Positions 1 to 5,855 of a stretch of 64,000 nt of DNA are shown here, one piece after another (the stretch's first letter is position 1; every line of letters starts with the position of its first letter). The notes under the pieces are model-generated. The model did no database searches. It saw only the letters and a program-made list of their open reading frames with translations, and was not told the origin of the DNA. The DNA lies in contig NZ_JACHIN010000001.1 in NCBI RefSeq assembly GCF_014203235.1, positions 1 to 64,000 of the forward strand, written 5' to 3'. Origin of the DNA: Nonomuraea endophytica. Its GTDB lineage: Bacteria; Actinomycetota; Actinomycetes; Streptosporangiales; Streptosporangiaceae. The translations under genes were made by a program, and so were the position numbers.

Positions 1-82
1 GGCCGACCGCACCAACCACCGAGCGGCCATCGCCATCGACGTCCTTACCGAACCCGAATCGACAACCGCCCAAGCGCCTTAA
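1..82 (+). CDS. C-terminal end of an unidentified AICE gene (partial)
   Basis: Frame 2 is open from the left edge and stops at TAA 80-82, giving a 26-residue tail ending in TTAQAP. The stop lies 10 bp before the next candidate start, as expected inside a tightly packed element. Too little is visible to name a family, and the tail could be chance coding in GC-rich DNA. Confidence 0.35.
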   Translation, partial: ADRTNHRAAIAIDVLTEPESTTAQAP

Positions 83-92
83 CTACCCGGCA

Positions 93-575
93 TTGCGGTT
101 AGCCGAGCATGCGGCCGGCCGCGGAGCGCGGCTGCTGGCCGTCGTTCGGGATGCCGGGATCACCTGGACGCTGGCGCGTACCTGGCCAGGCAACCGGGCG
201 CGCGAACGCGCGCTCAAGCGCCAAGGCGGATCGGCCCGCCGCTGCCCACTGTGCGGCGTGCAACCCCGCGCCTGCGCAACGCCAACGCACGCGGTCGCCT
301 CCGCGCCAGCCGCCGCCGTCGTCCGGCCGCGGCCCGGCGACGAACTCATGCTTGCCCGGGTGGCGGATGCGTTCCTCGACGGCGAATCCCTGCTGACCGT
401 CGATGAGATCGCCTGGCGGCTCCCGGTCTGCCCCAGCGGGCCCCGCTTCAGATGGGAAACCTCCGTCATGGCCGCCTTGCTCGGCCGCAACGGAGTCAGC
501 GTCCGCCCTCACAGCAATCATCCCCGAGTCGTGCTGCTCTCCGACGTCCGGACCGCTCTGACCTTGTCGGCCTGA
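93..575 (+). CDS. Small AICE-associated protein with C-terminal Cys motif, function unknown
   Basis: The protein is about 160 aa from a TTG start. Residues 20-55 carry a segment (ARTWPGNRARERALKRQGG followed by RRCPLCGV) that I recognise from memory as recurrent in actinobacterial mobile-element proteins of unknown role. Its CPLC pair suggests half of a zinc site. The remaining ~80 residues look like a small helical, possibly winged-helix, domain. There is no good ribosome binding site at TTG 93, and the frame is open upstream to the window edge, so the real start may lie outside. It precedes the primase by 80 bp and is probably co-transcribed with it. Confidence 0.45.
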   Translation: MRLAEHAAGRGARLLAVVRDAGITWTLARTWPGNRARERALKRQGGSARRCPLCGVQPRACATPTHAVASAPAAAVVRPRPGDELMLARVADAFLDGESLLTVDEIAWRLPVCPSGPRFRWETSVMAALLGRNGVSVRPHSNHPRVVLLSDVRTALTLSA

Positions 576-655
576 CTCCCCCCGGGCTCGTCCCCAGGGG
601 AGTCAGGCCGTCCCCGGCGTCTGACGTCCCCCGCACTTGCAAGGGAGAACGACCG

Positions 656-1561
656 ATGCCCACCCCCAACACCCTGCGATACGCCCTGGCCGCAGCCGCC
701 CGCGACTGGTGGGTGTTCCCCCTCACCCCCGGCGACAAGGTGCCCCTGCCCGGGATGAGCTGGAAGCGGCTGGCCACCGCCGACCCGGCGGTGATCGGAC
801 GGATCTGGGCGCGCCGCCCCTACAACATCGGTATCGCCTGCGGCCCCAGCCACCTCGTGGTGATCGACCTCGACACCCCCAAGCCGGGCGAACAACCGCC
901 CGAGCGCTGGCGCCAGCCCGGCGTCCACTCCGGCGCCGACGTCTTCGCCCTCCTGTGTGAGCAGGCCGGGCAACCCGTGCCCTGGGAAACCTTCCAGGTC
1001 AGGACGAGGCGCGGCGGCCTGCATCTGTACTTCACCGCCCCGGCCGACGGCCCGCAGCTGGGCAACACCTCCGGCGACCAGGGCAACGGGCTCGGCTGGA
1101 AAATCGACACCCGCGCGGCCGGCGGGCTCGTCGTCGGCCCCGGCAGCTACGTCGACCTGCCCGACGGCACCGGCAGCTATCAGGTGCTGCACGCAGCTGC
1201 CCCAGCGCCGCTGCCGGGCTGGCTCGCCCAGCGCCTGCGACCTGTACCGGCCCCTGCCCGACCCGCCGCCCCCGTCACTCGGCGGTCTGGAAGCCGCGGC
1301 GCCTACCTGGACGCTGCCATTGCCGGGTGCCTGGACCGTATCGCCGCATCCCGGACTGACGGCAATCGCAACACCACTCTGTGGGGCGCATCCGTCGCGC
1401 TCGGCCAGCTGGTGGCCGGCGGCGCCCTCGACGAGACCACGACCGAGGTCCAGCTGCTGGAGGCGGCCGTGCAGACCGGCCTCACGCCGGGCGAGGCCGC
1501 GCGGACCATCCGTTCCGGGTTCCGCCGGGGCGCACAGCGGCCGCGGGTGGTACCTGCATGA
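656..1561 (+). CDS. Bifunctional DNA primase/polymerase (prim-pol), AICE replication
   Basis: This 301-aa protein belongs to the archaeo-eukaryotic prim-pol family that starts and extends DNA on plasmids and AICEs. Visible signatures are the N-terminal YALAAAARDWWVFPL, the metal-binding VVIDLD (residues ~68-73), the RRGGLHLYF strand with its catalytic His, and the later KIDTRAAGGLVVGPGS with the third acidic residue. The C-terminal ~90 residues form a helical domain typical of the family. ATG 656 was chosen because AAGGGAG lies 9 bp upstream; the longer reading frame has no support. Its stop overlaps the next gene's start (ATGA), so translation is coupled to the replication ATPase. No RepSA or RepAM-type initiator is present. 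Confidence 0.9.
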   Translation: MPTPNTLRYALAAAARDWWVFPLTPGDKVPLPGMSWKRLATADPAVIGRIWARRPYNIGIACGPSHLVVIDLDTPKPGEQPPERWRQPGVHSGADVFALLCEQAGQPVPWETFQVRTRRGGLHLYFTAPADGPQLGNTSGDQGNGLGWKIDTRAAGGLVVGPGSYVDLPDGTGSYQVLHAAAPAPLPGWLAQRLRPVPAPARPAAPVTRRSGSRGAYLDAAIAGCLDRIAASRTDGNRNTTLWGASVALGQLVAGGALDETTTEVQLLEAAVQTGLTPGEAARTIRSGFRRGAQRPRVVPA

Positions 1562-3132
1562 GCGCGGCCAGCGCCAACTCCGTCAAGGTGGGCTCCGGCC
1601 CGGAAACCATCCGCGTGTTGAAAGGCGCGCTGGCTGACCGGCTGCTGCCCGACACCTACGTCTCCTCCGGGGACCTGGTCCACATGGAGACCGTCTCCGG
1701 CGGGCAGACCAGCCCGGCCGCGGACGAGGATTCGCCCCTGCCCGTCACCGCCAGCCCGCTGACCCCCGCCACGCTGGCCGGGCTGCTGGCCGAACACGCC
1801 TACGTCTACCGGCTGCGCACCCGCAAGGGCCAAGACGGAGAGGAATGGTATGAGGAGGAGGTCACCCCACCGCGCGACATCCTGGCCTCCGTACTGGCCG
1901 GCAAGACCTGGCCCGAGCTGCCGCCGCTGCGCGGAGTCATCGGCGCCCCGGTGCTGCGCCGCGACGGCACCCTGCTGCAGGAGGTCGGCTACGACAAGGC
2001 GACCGGGCTGTATCTGGCGGCCAAGGTCGCCCTGCCCCCGATCCCGGACGAGCCCACCGCCGACCAGGTGGCCGCCGCCCGCGCCTTCCTGCTGGAGCGC
2101 TTCCTGCGCGACTTCCCGTGGTCCAGCCCGGCCGACCGGGCCAACTACGTGGCGCTGCTGGCCACCCCGATCCTGCGGCACTTCACCGGCAGCCTCACCC
2201 CGTTCGCCCTCATCGACGCCACCATGCCCGCCTCCGGCAAAAGCATCCTCACCGGCGGCCCCGGCATGCTCTACGGCCAGCGCGTCATGCCCTGGCCGTA
2301 CACGGAGGAAGAACTACGCAAGGCCATCACCGCCGTCCTCAGCGAGCAAGTCGGCGTCGTGGTCTGGGACAACCTGGCCGAAGGCACCGTCATCGACTCA
2401 CCCACCCTGGCGCTGCTGGTCACCGCCGGCGTCTGGTCCGACCGGCAGCTCGGCGCCTCCCGCAACATCGCCACCGTCAACGACCGGCTGTGGATGGCCA
2501 CCGGCAACAACCTCCAAGTCGGCGGCGACATGGCCTCACGAACCGTGCGCGTCCATCTCGACCCCGACATGCCCCGCCCCGAACAGCGCGACCAGACCCA
2601 GTTCGGCATCCCGCACCTGGACCAGTGGATCACTGCCCCGGCCAACCAGCACACCGTCCTGTACCACCTGCTGATCCTGGTGCTGGACTGGACCCGCGCC
2701 GGCGCGCCCAAGGCCGCGACGCTGGCCATGCGCCAGTTCACCCCTTGGGCCCAAGCCCTCGGCGGGTTCCTGGCCCATCACGGCATCACCGGGTTCCTGG
2801 CCAACGCCGCCGACGTGCGCGCCATCGACGAAGACGAAACCCGCTGGCGCGCGTTCCTGGCCTGCTGGCACACCCTGCACGGCACCGAGCCCATGACCGC
2901 GGCCGAACTGCGCCGATCGGCCGAACCCGACTACTTCGCCAACCAGGAACACGACCGGTGGGACGGCCAGTTCATCACCACCCATACCGGCCGCCTGCCC
3001 AACGCCCTGTCCCTCGGTCGCCTCCTGGCCGGGCAGGCTGGCCGGTGGCGGGGCGACTACGTCCTACGGGGCGGGAAGAACGACCGCGGCGACCGCGCCG
3101 TGTTCTGGGTGGAATGCGATGCAAGCGCCTGA
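1558..3132 (+). CDS. P-loop ATPase/helicase-like replication protein of the AICE
   Basis: This 524-aa protein is translationally coupled to the prim-pol gene. It carries a Walker A-like MPASGKSILTGG near residue 225, a Walker B-like VGVVVWDN near 265, a sensor-type LWMATGNN near 310 and an arginine-finger-like MASRTVRVHLD shortly after. This layout is known in primase-associated helicases of phages and integrative elements (D5/DUF927-like ATPases), so I infer it unwinds the origin or loads the replisome for the prim-pol. The first ~130 residues are less conserved. The iteron-like repeat array begins 37 bp after its stop, which supports a replication role. The exact ATPase superfamily is not certain. 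Confidence 0.75.
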   Translation: MSAASANSVKVGSGPETIRVLKGALADRLLPDTYVSSGDLVHMETVSGGQTSPAADEDSPLPVTASPLTPATLAGLLAEHAYVYRLRTRKGQDGEEWYEEEVTPPRDILASVLAGKTWPELPPLRGVIGAPVLRRDGTLLQEVGYDKATGLYLAAKVALPPIPDEPTADQVAAARAFLLERFLRDFPWSSPADRANYVALLATPILRHFTGSLTPFALIDATMPASGKSILTGGPGMLYGQRVMPWPYTEEELRKAITAVLSEQVGVVVWDNLAEGTVIDSPTLALLVTAGVWSDRQLGASRNIATVNDRLWMATGNNLQVGGDMASRTVRVHLDPDMPRPEQRDQTQFGIPHLDQWITAPANQHTVLYHLLILVLDWTRAGAPKAATLAMRQFTPWAQALGGFLAHHGITGFLANAADVRAIDEDETRWRAFLACWHTLHGTEPMTAAELRRSAEPDYFANQEHDRWDGQFITTHTGRLPNALSLGRLLAGQAGRWRGDYVLRGGKNDRGDRAVFWVECDASA

Positions 3133-3169
3133 CCGAAACCTGCCGTCCGAACGAGAAGCGCTGAAGCAT

Positions 3170-3380
3170 CTCCGCAACTCCGCAACTCCGCAAACATGCC
3201 CTCGACCTGCACAGATGGTTGCGGAGATGGGTCGAGCCCAAAAATCGCCATCTCCGCAACTCCGCAAATCTGCGGAGATAGAGGCCGTTTGCGGAGATGG
3301 AGTCACTCCAGAATTTTCTATCTCCGCAAGCGTTTCCCCAGGTCAAACATGATCATGCGGAGTTGCGGAGTTGCGGAGAT
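3170..3380. repeat. Iteron-like array: twelve copies of 8-bp CTCCGCAA in mirror arrangement
   Basis: Twelve copies of CTCCGCAA or its complement TTGCGGAG lie in 211 bp. Direct copies start at 3170, 3178, 3186, 3252, 3260 and 3322. Inverted copies start at 3219, 3271, 3289, 3355, 3363 and 3371. Ten copies are perfect; those at 3271 and 3355 differ by one base. The left end is AT followed by three tandem direct copies; the right end is three tandem inverted copies followed by AT, so the array is nearly mirror-symmetric. It fills the gap between the replication ATPase and the excisionase. It may be the element's replication origin or the operator of an element repressor. Confidence 0.85.
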
Positions 3381-3521
3381 GTTTCAGCCCTCTCCAGCAG
3401 GAGCGCGCACAAACGCCCCCGCACTCCGGCCCGAGCGACCCAATAGTTCCCGCCCGAATCCGCTCGGCGAGTCAGCGTCTTTGACAACCAGCCCCCGGCC
3501 CTCCCGAAGGAGCACTTCGCC

Positions 3522-3722
3522 ATGCCCGCAACCCGATCAACGAAGCACGAGTGGCTCACCGTTGGTGAAGTATGCACAGAGCTGCGGATCTCCCGGCGCT
3601 CGTGGGACCGCTGGCGGGAGCAAGGAACTGGCCCCAAGGCGGTCCGGCTCGCGAGAAACGGACCGATCCGCATCCGCCGTGACTGGCTGGACGCCTGGCT
3701 TGACGCCCAGGCGGCTGCATGA
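3522..3722 (+). CDS. xis: Excisionase / MerR-like HTH protein (Xis) of the AICE
   Basis: A 66-aa basic protein with a winged-helix/MerR-type DNA-binding fold (HTH_17): WLTVGEVCTELRISRRSWDRW at the N-terminus, then GPKAVRLARNGPIRIRRDWLDAWL. This is the standard small excisionase next to AICE integrases, which bends attachment-site DNA to favour excision. AAGGAG lies 9 bp before the ATG. The stop overlaps the integrase start (ATGA), so both are made from one message. The repeat array upstream is a plausible binding target for this or another element regulator. Confidence 0.85.
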   Translation: MPATRSTKHEWLTVGEVCTELRISRRSWDRWREQGTGPKAVRLARNGPIRIRRDWLDAWLDAQAAA

Positions 3723-5089
3723 AGAGCTATCAGGTCCGCTTCTGGAATATCCAGACCAGGAAAGGCCGTCGCCGCCCCCACATTGTCCGCTGGGTGGTGG
3801 AGCGCTTCGAGTTCAACGAGGCATTCACCACGACCGGTCTGGCCGACTCCTTCCGCTCCCAGCTCGTCACCGCCGCCCGCGCCGGGGAAGCGTTCGACAC
3901 CGATAGCGGCTTACCCGACTCAATGCACCGGGAAAAGCAGGCCGTTACGTGGCTCGTCCACACGGTCGACTACGTGGAGATGAAGTGGCCCAAGGCGTCA
4001 CCCAACTCCCGACGCTCCATTATCGAAACGATGCTCGCAGTATCGCCCGTGCTCGTTCTCGACAAGCGCGGCGCACCGGCCATCCCGATTTTGCGTGCGG
4101 CCCTGAGATGGGCGTTCATCCCCTCCCGAGACGAGAAGCAGGCGCCCGAAGAACTGCAGACTGCCCTGGCATGGCTCCGCCGCAACTCGATACCGATCAC
4201 CGAGTTGACCGCCCGCCGCACCCTGGACAAGGCGTTGACGGCCTGCAGCACCAAACTTGACGGCGGCCAAGCCGCACCCGAATACCACCGCAGGATGCGT
4301 CGCGTGTTCTACAACAGCCTGCGTTTCGCGGTCGCCCGCGAGCGGCTGCGGGACAACCCGCTCGACTCCCCCGCGGTGAAACAGGACTGGGCCCAGCCCA
4401 AAATGGACCTCGCCGTCGACCCGCGGGTTGTCGGCAATCCGCGCCAGGTCGGCCAGGCGCTCATCGCGTGCAGTTACGTCGGCCAGCGCCAGGGCGGCAG
4501 GTTCGTCGCCTTCTTCGGCTGCCTGTACTTCGCGATGATGCGGCCCGCGGAGGCCATCCGTCTGCGCGATGTGAACTGCACACTCCCCCAGACCGGATGG
4601 GGAAAGCTCATGCTGGACGCCACCACACCCGAGGTGGGCAAGGACTACACCGACACTGGCCAGCTGCACGACGACCGCGGCCTCAAGAACCGCCCCAGGA
4701 AAGCCGTCCGGGCCGTTCCGATCCCGCCCGAGCTGGTTGCCCTTCTCCGCCAGCACATCGAACGGTACGGCGTCGCCTACGACGGCCGCCTCTTCCGATC
4801 CGAAAGCGGCAAGCCCATCCCCAAGTCCACCTACTCCAGGCTGTGGGCCAAGCTGCGGCCCCTCGCGCTCACCCCCGAGCAAGTCGCCTCCCCGCTCATG
4901 GCCAGGCCGTACGACCTGCGCCACGCCGGCGTCACCTGGCGGCTGACCGCCGGCGTGCCAGCCGCCCAAGTCGCGGAGTGGGCCGGCCACAGCGTCGAGG
5001 TGCTGCAGAGGATCTACCACCGCTGCATGGCCGACTACGACGACGTCTGGATCGACCGCATGAACCAAGCCCGTGACGACCTTGGATGA
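3719..5089 (+). CDS. int: Tyrosine site-specific recombinase (integrase) of the AICE
   Basis: A 456-aa phage-type integrase. The C-terminal catalytic domain shows the first Arg in MMRPAEAIRLRDV, the HxxR-type box YDLRHAGVT, the AEWAGHS box and the nucleophile Tyr in LQRIYHRCM about 20 residues before the end. The central region matches a SAM-like core-binding domain. It lies 130 bp from the 3' end of a tRNA-Arg gene, the expected target. Coupling to xis by a 4-bp overlap suggests joint control. The frame is intact, so the element may still be mobile. Confidence 0.93.
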   Translation: MKSYQVRFWNIQTRKGRRRPHIVRWVVERFEFNEAFTTTGLADSFRSQLVTAARAGEAFDTDSGLPDSMHREKQAVTWLVHTVDYVEMKWPKASPNSRRSIIETMLAVSPVLVLDKRGAPAIPILRAALRWAFIPSRDEKQAPEELQTALAWLRRNSIPITELTARRTLDKALTACSTKLDGGQAAPEYHRRMRRVFYNSLRFAVARERLRDNPLDSPAVKQDWAQPKMDLAVDPRVVGNPRQVGQALIACSYVGQRQGGRFVAFFGCLYFAMMRPAEAIRLRDVNCTLPQTGWGKLMLDATTPEVGKDYTDTGQLHDDRGLKNRPRKAVRAVPIPPELVALLRQHIERYGVAYDGRLFRSESGKPIPKSTYSRLWAKLRPLALTPEQVASPLMARPYDLRHAGVTWRLTAGVPAAQVAEWAGHSVEVLQRIYHRCMADYDDVWIDRMNQARDDLG

Positions 5090-5177
5090 TCTCTGCCCGT
5101 GGGCTGCCCGTGGCGGTCGTCATTTAGCGTCTACGGCTGTCGCCAAGTGGCATGACCGATATCGCGGCCGATCAAGC

Positions 5178-5210
5178 AAAAAGCCAGGTCAGACGGCGTC
5201 TGGCCTGGCT
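5178..5210 (-). terminator. Rho-independent terminator of tRNA-Arg
   Basis: AGCCAGG (5182-5188) pairs with CCTGGCT (5204-5210), and CAGAC (5190-5194) with GTCTG (5198-5202), around a GGC loop, with one mismatched pair. Read on the minus strand, downstream of the tRNA, the hairpin is followed by a run of five T. It lies between the integrase and the tRNA, so it is on the element side of the presumed attachment site. Confidence 0.75.
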
Positions 5211-5219
5211 GGTAATGGG

Positions 5220-5260
5220 TGCCCCCTGTAGGATTCGAACCTACGCACCCGGCTCCGGAG
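5220..5260. other. Probable attachment site core (3' half of tRNA-Arg)
   Basis: AICE integrases normally recombine within a segment running from the anticodon loop to the 3' end of a tRNA gene, so that the tRNA is rebuilt. The tRNA here is intact and directly flanks the integrase. The core limits cannot be set without the other end of the element; the interval given is an inference. Confidence 0.5.
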
Positions 5261-5291
5261 GCCGGTGCTCTATCCCCTGAGCTAAGGGGGC
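5220..5291 (-). tRNA. tRNA-Arg (anticodon CCG)
   Basis: A complete 72-nt cloverleaf on the minus strand. The 7-bp acceptor stem is GCCCCCT with AGGGGGC. The D stem is GCTC/GAGC, the anticodon arm is CCGGC-CTCCGGA-GCCGG with anticodon CCG (reads CGG), and the T arm is GTAGG-TTCGAAT-CCTAC. The discriminator base is A. CCA is not encoded: the next genomic bases are CCC. Its 3' end faces the integrase, making it the likely integration target. Confidence 0.95.
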
Positions 5292-5402
5292 TCCAACGAG
5301 CCCTAAGGCTATCAGCATCCTGCCACCACTCCGCACACGATAAAGCTCCGGGCACACATCCATCGAAAACCGCACGTGACCACCCCGTCACGGGTTAACT
5401 TC

Positions 5403-5795
5403 GTGGCCGTGGGCGAGGTACTGGGCAGAGTTCTGGTTGTCGATGATGACGAGGTCATCAGGCAGCTCATCGCGGTCAACCTGACCCTGGAGGGGTTCGA
5501 GGTAGCGACCGCCACCGATGGTGCGGACTGTCTGGATCGTGTGCTTGATGTCATGCCCGACGTGGTCACTCTGGATGTGATGATGCCCTGCCTGGATGGG
5601 TGGGTGACAGCACATCGGCTGCGGACTGATGAGGCCACTAGCCATATCAAGGTGGTGTTGATCACGGCTCGGGCGCAGGATGACGATCGGCGCCGGGGGC
5701 TCGGGATCGGGGTGGACGCCTATCTGACCAAGCCGTTCGATCCGGCTGAGCTGATTCAGGTGGTTCGCGATCTGGCTGCTCGGGCTCGTAGCTGA
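5403..5795 (+). CDS. Single-domain response regulator receiver protein (CheY-like, orphan)
   Basis: About 130 aa consisting of one receiver domain. It has the acidic pocket VLVVDDDEV, the phospho-acceptor Asp in VVTLDVMMP, the conserved Thr in VLITARA and the Lys in YLTKPFDPAE. There is no output domain and no kinase next to it, so it probably signals through protein contacts or relays phosphate. The start is uncertain: GTG at 5376, 5403 and 5409 are all in frame and none has a clear ribosome binding site. GAGGTA just before the receiver domain hints at an even shorter form. Confidence 0.85.
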   Translation: MAVGEVLGRVLVVDDDEVIRQLIAVNLTLEGFEVATATDGADCLDRVLDVMPDVVTLDVMMPCLDGWVTAHRLRTDEATSHIKVVLITARAQDDDRRRGLGIGVDAYLTKPFDPAELIQVVRDLAARARS

Positions 5796-5855
5796 AGATC
5801 GGGTTGCTCGGGCTCGTCGCTGAAGCGCTGGCTGTTCGTAGCGGGGCCGTACTGG

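Larger units (their letters stand above)
1..5220 (+). mobile_element. Integrase-proximal end of an actinomycete integrative and conjugative element (AICE)
   Basis: All genes here run on the plus strand: a short Cys-motif protein, a prim-pol primase, a P-loop ATPase, an excisionase and a tyrosine integrase, ending about 130 bp before the 3' end of a tRNA-Arg gene. This replication-xis-int-tRNA order is typical of AICEs that use a prim-pol replication module. Conjugation genes (FtsK-like TraB) and the distal attachment site are not seen, so the element extends past the left edge. No second copy of the tRNA 3' end occurs in the window, consistent with only one boundary being present. It could also be a decayed element that has lost its transfer genes. 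Confidence 0.8.

Noticed and set aside
3170..3380. CRISPR array
   Set aside because: Repeats are only 8 bp, occur in both orientations and partly touch each other, with no uniform spacers and no cas genes.
3119..3906. Plus-strand frames running through the 8-bp repeat array and beyond
   Set aside because: They follow the repeat period, lack ribosome binding sites and overlap xis; the array is best read as non-coding.
5220..5291. tRNA of another specificity
   Set aside because: The 7-nt anticodon loop CTCCGGA gives CCG unambiguously, so tRNA-Arg.
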